Shown here piece by piece: positions 19,005 to 29,866 of a stretch of 64,000 bases of DNA. A program made the translations under genes and the position numbers. The notes beneath the pieces were generated by a model. It ran no database searches and was not told the origin of the DNA. It was given only the letters and a program-made list of their open reading frames with translations. The DNA comes from DATLLN01 sp963809205. GTDB taxonomy: Bacteria; Actinomycetota; Thermoleophilia; Gaiellales; JAICJC01. The stretch lies in assembly GCA_963809205.1 (NCBI GenBank), contig CAWEIS010000004.1, positions 62,001-126,000 on the forward strand, in the 5' to 3' direction. Numbering within the stretch: position 1 is the first letter of the stretch; each line of letters starts with the position of its first letter.

Positions 19005-20985
19005 GCGGGCACCTCGAGCAGCGCCGGATCGGTGACCGGCGCCTGGCAGGCGAACCGCTCGCACACGTACACCGCGGGCTGTCCGCCGACCAGACCCTTG
19101 CCCTCGAGCAGGGCGATGCCACCCGCCGAGCTGCCGTCGCCGAACGCGTAGACGGCGGTCGGGTGGAATCCGGCGCGGGCCGCGTCAGCCAGCGCGCGGG
19201 TCGCCGGGTCGGAGGGCGGGCCGATCACCGCGACCTCGACGGGCGGCGAGAGGTACAGATCGACCGCGCACAGCAGCTGCCCGAAAGCGTGGTACGCACG
19301 TTCGACGTGGGGCATCGCCATCCGGAAGACCTCCAACGCACCGGCCTCCCCGCGGCCGGTGATCCGCGAGAGCCGCAGCAAGACCGTCGCCAGCAGCGAT
19401 TGCCCGGACGGCGTCGGGTTGTCGTCGAGGTCCTTGAACCGCGCGACCAGGCGCTCGCCGGCCGGGTCGGCATACAGAAAGCCGCCGGCCTCGTCATCGT
19501 GGAAGCGCCTGGCCGCATCCTCCGCCAGGCGGATCGCGTGCTCGAGCCAGCGCGGCTCGCCGGTCGCCGTGTGCAGCTCGATCAGACCGTTGGCCACGGC
19601 GGCGACATCGTCGAGAAATGCCGGCGCCCGGACGTTGCCGTCGCGGTATGACCGGTGGAGCACGCCGCCGGGACTCATCTCGCCGAGCAGGAACTCCGCG
19701 CACCGTTCGGCCGCCGCCAGGTGGTCGGCCCGGCCCAGCCGCCAGCCGGACTCGGCCAGCGCGGCCAGCGCCAGCCCGTTCCATGCGGCGATCGCCTTGT
19801 CGTCGCGCCCGGGCTGGGGGCGGGCGCGCCGCGCCTCGAGCAGGCGGGCGCCGATCGACTCGATGTTCTCGGGAGGCTCGCCGACCGGCCGCAGCACGCT
19901 GGCGCCGGCCTCGAACGTGCCGCGCTCGGACACGCCGAAGTACGCAGCCGCCGCGGAACCGTCGTCCGGGCCGAGCACCCGCGTCAGCTCCTCCGGCGTC
20001 CACACGTACGTCAGCCCCTCCTCGCCCAGGGTGTCAGCATCAAGCGCCGAGGCGAAGCCGCGCTCGGGCAGCAGCATGTCGGTCAGAAGGAAGTCGAGCG
20101 TGCCCTCGGCGACCCACCGGTAGCCCGGATCGCCGGTGACCGCGTGCCCATGCAGGTACGCGGAGGCCAGCAGTGCGTTGTCGTACAGCATCTTCTCGAA
20201 GTGCGGGACGAGCCACTGGGCGTCGACCGAGTAGCGGGCGAAACCGCCGGCCAGCACGTCGTACATGCCGCCCGCCGCCATCCCGTCCAGCGTGCCGGTG
20301 GCCATCTCCAGCGCGCCGCCGATGCCCCGGCGGTGCGCACGCAGCAGGAACTCGATCGCGCTGGCAGGCGGGAACTTGGGCGCGCGTCCGAAGCCGCCCC
20401 ACTCCGGGTCGTACACGCGGCGCATGCCCGCCACCGCGGCCGTCAGCGTGTCCTCGGCCGAGCGGGCCGTCGGCCCCGGCCATCCGACTGGCGGCGTCCA
20501 GCGCCGCGGTCAGCCTGCACGGCGGAGCCGTCCACCTCGGCGCGGCGGTCGCGGTAGGCCTCGGCCACCGCCTCCAGCACCTGGGAGAACGCCGGCATGC
20601 CGTGGCGCGGCTCCGGCGGGTAGTAGGTGCCGCCGAAGAACGGCTCGCCCCGCGGCGTCAGGAACACGGTCATCGGCCAGCCGCCCTGGCCGGTCAGGTG
20701 AACGACGGCGTTCATGTAGACGGCGTCGATGTCGGGCCGCTCCTCGCGGTCGACCTTGATGTTCACGAACAGGCGGTTCATCAGCGCCGCGGTCTGGGGA
20801 TCCTCGAACGACTCGTGCGCCATCACGTGGCACCAGTGGCACGCCGAATAGCCGACCGACAGCAGGATCGGCCGGTCCGACTCGCGCGCAGCCGCCAGAG
20901 CCTCATCGGTCCACGGATACCAGTCCACGGGGTTCTCGGCGTGCTGGAGCAGGTACGGGCTGGTCTCGCCGGCGAGCCGGTTCAG
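19001..20985 (-). CDS. YyaL-type thioredoxin-domain / six-hairpin protein (two frame breaks, CTG start)
   Basis: This is a DUF255 family protein: an N-terminal thioredoxin-like domain with SACHWCHVM, then a long alpha/alpha barrel related to N-acylglucosamine epimerases, ending near VYVCERFACQAPV. The coding frame breaks twice, at about 20514 (extra base in CAG-G-CTG) and 20461. Correcting both gives 660 residues, the usual size. Homologues start with M-NRLAGETSPYLLQ; here the matching codon is CTG at 20985, sharing CTGA with the upstream gdh stop. No ATG, GTG or TTG lies in frame nearby. The function is unknown; it is often called a spermatogenesis-associated 20 homologue. It is coupled by ATGA to rpiA. 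Confidence 0.82.
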
Positions 20986-23900
20986 GAGACGACCTGCCGG
21001 ATCTGGTGCACCATGACCATCACGACCGAGGCGTCGTCGGTCGCGCCGGCGGTGCTCTCGATCAGCCGGGCGAGGCGCTGGTAGGGATCGACGCGGGCGG
21101 CCAGGTACGCGTCGACCGCGGGGTCGATCTCCGCGCCTTCGCTCTGCAGGATCACGCGAAACACGATCTGGCGGCGGAGCAGCCGCAGGTCGTCGAGCTG
21201 CGACGCCCACGCCAGCCGCTGCCACCTGGTCTCGGCCGGCAGGCCCGCCACCCGATCCTGGATGGCGTCCAGGTACAGGCGCTCGCCGACCACGAAGAAC
21301 GCGTGGGCGACGTCGCCGATCGTCCGGCCGCTCTCCCGGGACACGGCGATGATGTCCGGCGCGTAGACCAGGTCGGGCACCATCGCCGCGAACCGCGCCG
21401 GGCGCTCGGGGACGCCGTCCGCCCGGAGGTCGGCCAGCCGCTCGTCGTGTGCCGACCGCCAGGTGCCGGTGGCCGCAGTCTCGAGATTGGCGACCAGCTC
21501 CGCGAACGCCGGCCCGGTCGATGCGACCTCTGCCCCGATCGCCAGATCGGGCACGTGCTGGAGGTACCAGCGGGCGAGCTGCTCGACCATCGTGTCGACG
21601 CCCGTCATCATCCCGGCCTGGACGTCGCCCGGCACGACGCCGTCGAGCCCCTCGATGTCGTCCCAGCGGGCGCGGGCGACGCTCACCTCGCGGGCGGCGA
21701 TGAACGCGCGGGCCACCTCGTCCGGCGAGGCGCCGGTCTCGGCGGCCATCCGCGGCACGAACGTGATGCCCATCGAGTTGATGACGTCGTTGGTGACGAT
21801 CGTGGCGATCATCTCCCGGCGCAGCGGGTGGGTCGCGACGTACGCGCCGAACCGCTCGATCACTGCCGCCGGGAAGTAGGCGGCCAGGTCGCTGTGCAGG
21901 TAGCCGTCGTCGGGCAGCGTCGAGGCGGTCACCTGCTCGCGCAGCAGCCGCTTCGCGTAGGCCAGCAGCACGCACAGCTCCGGCCGCACCAGGCCGCGAC
22001 CGTTGCGCTGGCGCTCGGCCATCACCTCCGACGACGGCAGCGACTCGAGCTCGCGGTCGAGCATGCCCGACGCCTCGAGCTCGGTCATCAGATCCTCGTA
22101 GTGCTCCATCCGCAGGTGCGACACGGCCTGCTCCTGCGACAGGATCTGCACCTGCAGGTAGTTGTCGTACAGCACGTGCTTCGTGACGTCGCCGGCGACC
22201 GACTGCAGCAGGGCGTTGCGGTCGTCCATCGTCAGCTCTCCGGCACCCATGGGCAGTGACAGCAGGATCTTGAGGTTGACCTCATGGTCGGAGCAGTCGA
22301 CGCCGGCCGAGTTGTCGATCGCGTCCGTGTTGATCCGGCCGCCCGCCATCGCGTACTCGATGCGGCCGCGCTGGGTGAAGCCCAGGTTGCCACCCTCGCC
22401 GACCACCCGCGCGCGCAGCTCTGCCGCCGTTCACACGCAGGGCGTCATTGGCACGGTCGCCGACGTCGGCGTTCGTCTCGGACTCGGCCTTGACGAACGT
22501 GCCGATGCCGCCGTTCCAGAACAGGTCGACCGGCGCGCGCAGCACCGCGTGGCACAGCTCGGTCGGCGACATGCTCTCGGCCGAAACGCCCAGAGCCTCA
22601 CGCGCCTGTGGAGACAACGGAACCGACTTGGCCGTCCGCGGCCAGACGCCGCCGCCCTCGGAGATCAGCGAACGGTCGTAGTCGTCCCACGACGAGCCGG
22701 CCAAGGCGAACAGCCGCTGCCGCTCGGCGAACGACGATGCCGCATCGGGCGACGGGTCGATGAACACATGGCGGTGGTCGAACGCCGCCACCACCCGGGT
22801 CACGGGCGACAGGAGCATGCCGTTGCCGAAGACGTCGCCGGACATGTCGCCGATTCCGACAACGGTGAACGGCTCCGTCATCACGTCGCGACCCATCTCG
22901 CGGAAGTGGCGCTTGACGCTCTCCCACGCCCCCTTGGCGGTGATGCCGAGCGCCTTGTGGTCGTACCCGGCGGACCCGCCCGAGGCGTAGGCGTCGCCCA
23001 GCCAGTGCCCGTACTCGATGCTGACCTCGTTGGCGGTGTCCGAGAGGTGGGCGGTGCCCTTGTCGGCGGCCACGACGAGGTACGCGTCGGTGTCCGTGTC
23101 GAGCACCCGCACCTCGGCCGGCCGCACGACCTCGCCGGCGGCGATGTTGTCCGTCAGGTCGAGCATGCCCCGCATCAGCGTGATGTACTGACGGCGCTCC
23201 TCCTCCATCAGCTCGCCGCGGTCGGCCGGCGGCTGCTTGAGCACGAACCCGCCTTTCGCCCCGGTGGGCACGATCACAGCGTTCTTGACCATCTGCGCCT
23301 TCATCAGGCCGAGGATCTCGGTGCGGTAGTCCTCCAGCCGGTCGCTCCAGCGGATGCCGCCGCGGGCGACGAAGCCGCCGCGCAGGTGGACGCCCTCCAT
23401 CTCCGGGCTGTAGACGAAGATCTCCCACCTGGGCACCGGCTTGGGGATTCCGGGCACGTCCTCGCAGCGCAACTTGAACGAGAAGTACGGCAGCTCGCCG
23501 GCCCCCTTGAACACGTTGGTGCGGACGGTGGCCAGGATCATGCCAAGGAACGACCGCAGGATGCGGTCATCGTCCAGGCTGGCGATCGCATCCAGGTCGG
23601 CGACCATCGCCGCCTCCAGCTCCGCGGCGCCGGCGTCGTCCGGTTCGCGGGAGAAGTCGAGCCGCAGCGCGAACAGTTCCATCAGGTGCTTGGCCACCGT
23701 GCCGTTGCGGACGAACGCGTCGTTCTGGTAGCGCTTGGTGAAGCCGCCGCCCAGCACCTGCCGGTACTGGCGGTAGGCGCGGAGGATGGACACCTCGCGC
23801 CAGGACAGCGCGGCGACCGGCACCAGCCGGTTGAGCGAGTCGCTCTCGGCCCGGCCGTCCCAGACGGCGCCGACGGCGTCGGCCACCAGCGACCCCAGCG

Positions 23901-25794
23901 TCGCCAGGTCGAGCTGGCTGCCGTCCGGCCCGTACACGCCGAAGTCGTGCAGGTAGCGGCCCTCCCCCTCGTGCTCCTGCAGGCGGGTCGGCACCTCCTC
24001 GACGATCCGCAGCCCGAGATCCTCGAGCATCGGCAGCAGCTCTCCCAGCTCGGCCTTGCCGCCGGTCTTGTACAGCTTCAGCCGCGTCAGGTTCTCGACG
24101 CTGTCGCGCTCGTTCTGGAGGGCGATCACGTATGCGCGGTCGGGTCCGAGCTTCTCGAACTCGGCCACGTCGAACTTGGCCATGTAGAGCGGCGTCGCGG
24201 ACTTGTAGTAGTCGGGAAACAGCGCGCCGTAGCGGCGGGCCAGCGCTTGGCCCTCGGTCTCACCGTGCTCCTTGGAAAGGGCGTCGGCCAGCCGGTCGTC
24301 CCACGACCGGGCCGCCTCCAGTACCTCGGTCTCGAGCTCCGCGCGGGAGACGTTCGGGATCTCGCCCGGCACGTGGACGACGAAATGGAACCGCGCCGGC
24401 TCCGTCTCGCCGTACGTCAGGTGATACTCGACCGAGTCGCCGCCGAACCGCTCCTCGAGCAGCGCCGCCAGCCGCGTGCGCAGCTCGGTCGACACGTGAT
24501 CGCGGGGCAACGCGACCACCGCGGACACGCTGTGCCCCTGGTAGTCGTTGCGCAGGAACAGCGAGATCTGGCGCTGCTCCTCCATCGCCATCAGCCCCAT
24601 CACGGTCGTTCGCAGATACTCCTCGCTCGCGGCGAACAGCTCGTCCTTGGGGAAGCTCTCGAAGATCGCGACGACCGCTTTGTGGTCGTGCGATCCGGGG
24701 AACAGGTCCTCCTGCTCCATGATCGACTCGAGCTTGCGCCGAACCAGCGGGATGTGCCGGGCGGGCTCGGCGTACGCTTTGCTGGTGAAGAGCCCGATCA
24801 TCCGCAGCTCGCCGACGATCGAGCCGTCCGGGCCGACCCGCTTGACCCCGATGTGATCCATCCGCACACGGCGGTGCACCGTCGACTCGCGGTTGGTCTT
24901 GGAGACGATCAGCAGCGGGCCGCCGAGCACCCGCTCGCGCAGGTTGGGCGCCAGCTCGCCGATCCGCTTGGGCATCGAGAACGTCGAGCCCGACTCGTCG
25001 GACAGGACGCCCAGCCCCGAGTCGGGGACGACCGAGACCAGCGCGTCGTCATCGTCGCCGTCGATCGCGTACTCGCGGTAGCCGAGGAAGACGAAGTTGT
25101 CGTGTGTCAGCCACTCCAGGAAGGCCACGGTCTCGGCGATCTCGTCCCGCGAGTAGCGGGCGGACGCCACCTGGGCGAACTCGATCATCCTGCCCACGCT
25201 GTCGGCCATCGCGTGGAAGTCCCGCACGGACAGCGCCACGTCGCCGATCACGCGAATCACGTCGGACGTCAGCTGCTCGAGCTCCGCTTCGGGCATCCGG
25301 CGGTCGACCTCGAAGTGCATCACCGACTCGCGGTGCAGCGCCCCGCGTGCAGGCACGACCGCAGCCAGCCGGCCGTTGCCGTCGCGCTCGACGCCGATCA
25401 CGGGGTGCATCACGTTGCGGACGGCGAGCCCGCGGCGGCGCAGCTCCTCGGTCACGCTGTCGATCAGGAACGGCATGTCATCGACGTTCGCCTCGAGCAC
25501 GCTGCCGCGGCAGCTCCAGCCGTCGCGGGCTCCGTCGGGGTTGAACGCGCGCGCGTGGATGTCGCCGGGACGGCGTTCCGAGATGAACTCGAAGAGCCCG
25601 GCCACCTGCGCCGCGAGGGCGTCGATCCCCGGCTCGTCGAGTGGGCCGGACGTCACCCGCCGGGCATACGCTCGGGCGAACTCGCCGAGCGGCCCGTCGG
25701 CCGCGCCGTCGAACCGTGCCAGCAGGCTCTGCGCGACGGCGACGCCGGGATCGGTGCCAGGGCTCGCAGACGCCGAGCTGGGTTGGCTCGCCAC
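20982..25794 (-). CDS. gdh: NAD-specific glutamate dehydrogenase, large type (one frame break)
   Basis: The roughly 1600-residue enzyme of the 180-kDa class (Bac_GDH) converts glutamate to 2-oxoglutarate and ammonium. N-terminal regulatory ACT-like repeats come first (for example VDDMPFLIDSVTEELRRR). The catalytic part has VPTGAKGGFVLKQ, the VGIGDMSGDVFGNGMLLSP stretch and DLFWNGGIGTFVKA. A single extra base near 22425 (in GGCGGC) breaks the frame; the rest continues as VVGEGGNLGFTQRGRIEYA. Correcting it gives 1603 residues. I take GTG 25794 as start; GTG 25836 is an alternative with a low-complexity extension. It is divergent from pstS across the PHO-box region, so phosphate status may affect it. 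Confidence 0.88.
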
Positions 25795-25859
25795 ATCCCG
25801 GATGCTACCGCTCCCGGCCCCGCCGAAGCGGCGCACGCCGGCTTCACAGCGTGGTGACC

Positions 25860-25892
25860 GGTCTGTAACCGTTCACCACTTCGTCACCGTTT
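25860..25892 (+). promoter_or_regulatory. PHO box upstream of pstS: three 11-nt repeats
   Basis: Three consecutive 11-nt units are visible: GGTCTGTAACC (25860-25870), GTTCACCACTT (25871-25881) and CGTCACCGTTT (25882-25892). The GTTCACC-N4 unit matches the PhoP-binding direct repeat known from Streptomyces pst promoters; the flanking units are degenerate. The site lies 82 nt before the pstS ATG and close to the divergent gdh start. Control by a PhoP-type regulator under phosphate limitation is inferred; phoR/phoP are not in the window. Confidence 0.7.
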
Positions 25893-25974
25893 GCCTCCCG
25901 GATCGACTCCCCCGCCGGGCGGCCGCGGCGGCAAGATCGAAGCGACAAAATCGACTTCACGATCTGGAGGAACG

Positions 25975-27027
25975 ATGAGGCCCAGAATATGGCTCCCGAT
26001 CTGCGTGATTGCCGTGGCAATCGCGGCGGGGTGCGGCGGATCGTCGGGCGGCAGTTCGTCCTCGTCCGGCGGCAGTGGAAACGGGACAGCCGAAGCGCTC
26101 TCTGGCGCCGGCAGCACGCTGATCGCACCACTGATGTCGCAGTGGCAGCCCGACTACGCCACCACCGCCGGCATCACGATCACGTACGGCGCGATCGGCT
26201 CCGGCGGCGGCATCGGCGCGATCACCGCCCGCTCCGTCAACTTCGGGGCATCCGATGCACCGCTCACGCCTGACCAGGCAACGGCCTGCAAGGACTGCCT
26301 GCAGATCCCGTGGGCGCTGGCCGCGACCGTGGTCACCTACAACGTCAAGGGCGTTGAGGACAAGCTCAAGCTGGACGGTCCGACCGTCGCCGACATGTTC
26401 CTCGGCAACATCACGCAGTGGGACGATCCGGCGATCAAGGCGCTCAATCCTGGCGTCAGCCTCCCGTCGACCAAGATCACGCCCGTCTACCGTTCCGACG
26501 GCTCGGGCGACAGCTACGTGTTCACGAGCTTCCTGTCGGCCGTGAGCCCGGACTGGAAGAGCAAGGTCGGCGCGTCGACGCAGCCGGCGTTCCCGACCGG
26601 CGTCGGCGCGGAGAAGAACTCCGGCGTCGCCGCGTCCATCCAGAGCACCGACGGGTCGATCGGCTACGTGGCCGTCGCGTACATCGCGGCAGACAGCCTG
26701 AACATGGCGCTGCTCAAGAACGCCGCAGGCAAGTTCCCGGAGCCGAGCATCGACGGGATCACCGCCGCCGCGGACGCCGTGACGACGATCAACGACGACG
26801 GCTCAGTGCCGCTGGTCAATCCGCCGGCCTCCGCCGCGGACGCCTACCCGATGTCCACCTACTCGTACGCGATCGTCCCCAAGACGTCGGACGTGGGCAA
26901 GACCATGAAGGACTTCCTGACGTACGCCATCACCAAGGGCCAGTCCTTCGGACCGGACCTCGGGTTCCCGTCGTTGCCGGACGCGATCGTCCAGCACGAC
27001 AAAGAGGTGATCTCCCAGATCTCCTGA
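25975..27027 (+). CDS. pstS: Phosphate ABC transporter substrate-binding lipoprotein
   Basis: The 350-residue lipoprotein binds inorganic phosphate outside the cell and delivers it to PstCA. The lipobox is AIAAGC (Cys20), followed by a Gly/Ser linker. Phosphate-binding features are LSGAGSTLIAPLMSQW, the FGASDAPLT loop and VYRSDGSGDSYVFTSFL. GGAGG ends 4 nt before the ATG, which sets the start. It heads pstS-pstC-pstA-pstB-pstB-phoU and is preceded by a PHO box. A strong stem-loop follows it. Confidence 0.95.
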   Translation: MRPRIWLPICVIAVAIAAGCGGSSGGSSSSSGGSGNGTAEALSGAGSTLIAPLMSQWQPDYATTAGITITYGAIGSGGGIGAITARSVNFGASDAPLTPDQATACKDCLQIPWALAATVVTYNVKGVEDKLKLDGPTVADMFLGNITQWDDPAIKALNPGVSLPSTKITPVYRSDGSGDSYVFTSFLSAVSPDWKSKVGASTQPAFPTGVGAEKNSGVAASIQSTDGSIGYVAVAYIAADSLNMALLKNAAGKFPEPSIDGITAAADAVTTINDDGSVPLVNPPASAADAYPMSTYSYAIVPKTSDVGKTMKDFLTYAITKGQSFGPDLGFPSLPDAIVQHDKEVISQIS

Positions 27028-27039
27028 TGACGCCCGGAT

Positions 27040-27075
27040 GACCGCACCGGCCCGGCACGCCCGGCCGGTGCGGTC
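27040..27075 (+). terminator. Intercistronic stem-loop between pstS and pstC
   Basis: GACCGCACCGGCC (27040-27052) pairs perfectly with GGCCGGTGCGGTC (27063-27075) across a 10-nt loop. There is no T tract, so it is more likely a partial terminator or an RNA stabiliser that keeps pstS mRNA in excess over the permease genes, as is common after binding-protein genes. Confidence 0.65.
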
Positions 27076-27092
27076 GCCCGTTCCGACCCTGC

Positions 27093-28073
27093 ATGAGCAC
27101 CACCGACACGACACTCACACCGAGCGCCCCCCGGGCGCCGCTGGCCCACCGCACGCGTCCCCGCAAGGCGGACGCGTTCGTCACCAGCCTTGCCGTGGCG
27201 GCAACGCTGCTGGTCGGCATCACCATGGTGCTGATCGCCTGGCAGGTGACCGACGAGGCGCGGCCCGCGATATCGGAGTTCGGGCTGTCGTTCCTGACCT
27301 CCAACGACTGGAACGCGGTCACCCAGCAGTTCGGAGCCCGAGATCTGATCTGGGGCACCATGGTCACATCGCTGTCGGCGCTGGTGCTGGCCGTGCCGCT
27401 GTCCCTGGCCATCGCCCTGTTCCTGAGCGAGCTGGCGCCGCGACGGCTGCGCACGCCGGTCGGCATGCTGGTCGAGTTGCTGGCCGCCATCCCCAGCGTG
27501 GTGCTCGGCCTCTGGGGCATCCTGGTCATGGGCCCGTTCCTCCAGCAGCACGTCGAGCCATGGCTGAACGACCACCTCGGCTTCATCCCGCTCTTCTCCG
27601 GCACGCCCAGCAACGTCGGCCTGCTGCCGGCCATCCTGATCCTGACGATCATGATCGTGCCGATCATCTCCAGCATCAGCCGCGAGCTGTTCGCCGGCGT
27701 GCCGTCGGATCTCAAGGACGGCGCGCTGGCGCTGGGCGCGACCCGCTGGGAGATGGTGCGCAAGGTCGTCATCCCCCACGTCAGCGGCGGCCTGGTCGCA
27801 GCCACCATGCTCGGCTTCGCCCGCGCGGCCGGTGAGGCGATCGCGGTCACGCAGGTGATCGGCGGCACCGCCGGCATCCACTCCGGCCTGTTCGCGCCCG
27901 CCGACACGCTGGCCAGCCGCCTGGCGAGCCAGTACGCCGGAGCCGCGAACGCCATGCAGACGGCGTCCCTGGCCTACCTCGCCGTGCTGCTGCTGATCAT
28001 CAGCGTGATCACGAACTTCATCGCCCAGATCATCGTCGGCCGGGTGCGCCGCAACCAGGCGCGAACGGTATGA
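27093..28073 (+). CDS. pstC: Phosphate ABC transporter permease PstC
   Basis: The 326-residue permease has six hydrophobic helices and the PstC/PstA EAA loop LKDGALALGATRWEMVRKVV, followed by FARAAGEAIAVTQVIGG, which is characteristic of phosphate permeases. With PstA it forms the membrane channel. The ATG lies 65 nt after pstS, beyond the stem-loop. The stop overlaps the pstA start as ATGA. Confidence 0.95.
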   Translation: MSTTDTTLTPSAPRAPLAHRTRPRKADAFVTSLAVAATLLVGITMVLIAWQVTDEARPAISEFGLSFLTSNDWNAVTQQFGARDLIWGTMVTSLSALVLAVPLSLAIALFLSELAPRRLRTPVGMLVELLAAIPSVVLGLWGILVMGPFLQQHVEPWLNDHLGFIPLFSGTPSNVGLLPAILILTIMIVPIISSISRELFAGVPSDLKDGALALGATRWEMVRKVVIPHVSGGLVAATMLGFARAAGEAIAVTQVIGGTAGIHSGLFAPADTLASRLASQYAGAANAMQTASLAYLAVLLLIISVITNFIAQIIVGRVRRNQARTV

Positions 28074-28960
28074 GCAGCCAGGCCGCGAACCCGTTCAGCT
28101 CGACCACCGGCCGGGCCCGCCGGCGCCGGCTGGTCGGCAAGACGATGGAGGTGCTCTCGACGCTGGCCGCGCTGCTCGCCATCGTCGTCCTGATCATCGT
28201 GGTCGGCTCGGTGCTGAAGCGCGGCTTCCCCGCGCTCAGCGTGGATTTCTTCACCAAGAGCCCGGCGCCGTTCGGCCAGACCAACGGCGGCATCGCAAAC
28301 GCCATCGTCGGCACGATCATCATGACCGCCATCGCCACTGCGATCGCCGTGCCCGTCGGTGTGCTGACGGCGATCTTCACATCGCAGTTCGCGCCCAAGC
28401 GGCTTGCGGACTTCATCCGCGTGATGCTGAACGTGCTGGCCGGTGTGCCGACCATCGTGATCGGCATCTTCATCTTTGGCCTGCTCGTCGTCGGCCACGG
28501 CCAGAGCGCCAAGGCGGCGTCGATCGCGCTGTCGATCGTGATGGTGCCGCTGATCGCTCGCTCGGTGGACGAGGTGCTGGCGCTGGTGCCCTCGAGCCTG
28601 CAGGACGCCTCCTATGCGCTCGGCGCGACGCGCGCCCGGACGCTGATCACGGTCGTGCTCCCCGCGGCCGTCAGCGGTATCGTCACGGCGAGCGTCGTCG
28701 CTGCTGCTCGCGCAGCCGGCGAGACGGCCCCGCTGCTGTTCACCTCGTCGATCGTAGCGAACACCGTCACGACCGATCCGAATCAGCCGATGAACTCGAT
28801 CCCGCTGAGCATCTTCGTCAACTCCGAGTCGCCCAGCACGCACGACCAGCAGCAGGCCTGGGCCGCCGCGCTGGTGCTGATCGTCGGCGTGCTCGTGACC
28901 AGTAGCATTGCTCGCCTCCTGTCGGCCCGAGCACGAAGCCAGGGAACCGGCGGTGGCTAG
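28070..28960 (+). CDS. pstA: Phosphate ABC transporter permease PstA
   Basis: This 296-residue permease partners PstC. It has six helices, the EAA-type loop LQDASYALGATRARTLITVV and AARAAGETAPLLFTSSI. The ATG overlaps the pstC stop as ATGA. The C-terminal residues overlap the most upstream possible start of the following pstB. Confidence 0.94.
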   Translation: MSSQAANPFSSTTGRARRRRLVGKTMEVLSTLAALLAIVVLIIVVGSVLKRGFPALSVDFFTKSPAPFGQTNGGIANAIVGTIIMTAIATAIAVPVGVLTAIFTSQFAPKRLADFIRVMLNVLAGVPTIVIGIFIFGLLVVGHGQSAKAASIALSIVMVPLIARSVDEVLALVPSSLQDASYALGATRARTLITVVLPAAVSGIVTASVVAAARAAGETAPLLFTSSIVANTVTTDPNQPMNSIPLSIFVNSESPSTHDQQQAWAAALVLIVGVLVTSSIARLLSARARSQGTGGG

Positions 28961-29003
28961 TTCCGAGAGCTCGGCGCGGGCCGAGGAGAACCGGGAGCGC
29001 GTG

Positions 29004-29834
29004 ATGGACACGACCGAACATGACGACGTGACCTCCGCCCGCCGGACGACGCCCAAGCAGGACCCGGTCTTCGAGATCGACAACGTGACGATCAGCTATG
29101 GCGGCCGCCCCGCCATCGTCGGCGTCAACATGGAAGTCGCCAAGAATCAGGTGACGGCGTTCATCGGCCCGTCCGGCTGCGGCAAGACGACACTCCTGCG
29201 GTCGCTGAACCGGATGAACGACCTGATCCCCAGCGCGTCCCTCGACGGCACGATCCGCTACCACGGCTACGACCTGTCGGCCGGTTCGATCGACCCGGTC
29301 GAGGTGCGGCGGCGGATCGGGATGGTGTTCCAGCGGCCGAATCCGTTCCACAAGTCGATCTTCGACAACGTTTCCTTCGGCATCCGGCTACACAACCCGC
29401 GCAGCGACGTCAAGGCGACCGTGGAGCAGGCGCTGCGCCGGGCCGCGCTGTGGGACGAGGTCAAGGACCGGATGGACGCCTCGGCTCTGTCCCTGTCCGG
29501 CGGCCAGCAGCAGCGGCTGTGCATCGCCCGCGCGATCGCCGTCGACCCCGACGTGATCCTGATGGACGAGCCGGCGTCCGCGCTCGATCCCGTTGCGACG
29601 CAGAAGATCGAGGACCTGATCGCCGAGATCAAGGACAAGTACACGATCGTCATCGTCACCCACAACATGCAGCAGGCGAGCCGCGTCGCCGACATGACCG
29701 CCTTCTTCAGCGTCAACGACTCGGCCGAGGGTGAGCGTCACGGGATCCTCGTCGAGTACGACCAGACCACGTCCATCTTCACCAACCCCAGCGATCCACG
29801 TACCGAGGCTTATGTCACCGGTCGCTTCGGGTGA
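29004..29834 (+). CDS. pstB: Phosphate ABC transporter ATPase PstB (first copy)
   Basis: The 276-residue ATPase powers PstCA. Walker A is FIGPSGCGKTTLLRSLNRMND, the Q-loop region is IGMVFQRPNPFHKSIFDNV, the signature is LSLSGGQQQRLCIARAIAV and Walker B is VILMDEPASALD. I chose ATG 29004 because GGGAG lies 6 nt upstream; GTG 28953, overlapping pstA, is an alternative that adds 17 residues. A second pstB follows immediately, so the operon encodes two ATPases. Confidence 0.92.
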   Translation: MDTTEHDDVTSARRTTPKQDPVFEIDNVTISYGGRPAIVGVNMEVAKNQVTAFIGPSGCGKTTLLRSLNRMNDLIPSASLDGTIRYHGYDLSAGSIDPVEVRRRIGMVFQRPNPFHKSIFDNVSFGIRLHNPRSDVKATVEQALRRAALWDEVKDRMDASALSLSGGQQQRLCIARAIAVDPDVILMDEPASALDPVATQKIEDLIAEIKDKYTIVIVTHNMQQASRVADMTAFFSVNDSAEGERHGILVEYDQTTSIFTNPSDPRTEAYVTGRFG

Positions 29835-29866
29835 GTCACGCACCAGCAGCCCGCGGAGGCACCCAG

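Noticed and set aside
22162..25857. A 1231-codon open frame on the plus strand opposite the glutamate dehydrogenase gene.
   Set aside because: It is low-complexity (His, Arg, Gly, Val rich), has no domain signature and mirrors a recognised enzyme; long antisense frames are expected in GC-rich DNA.
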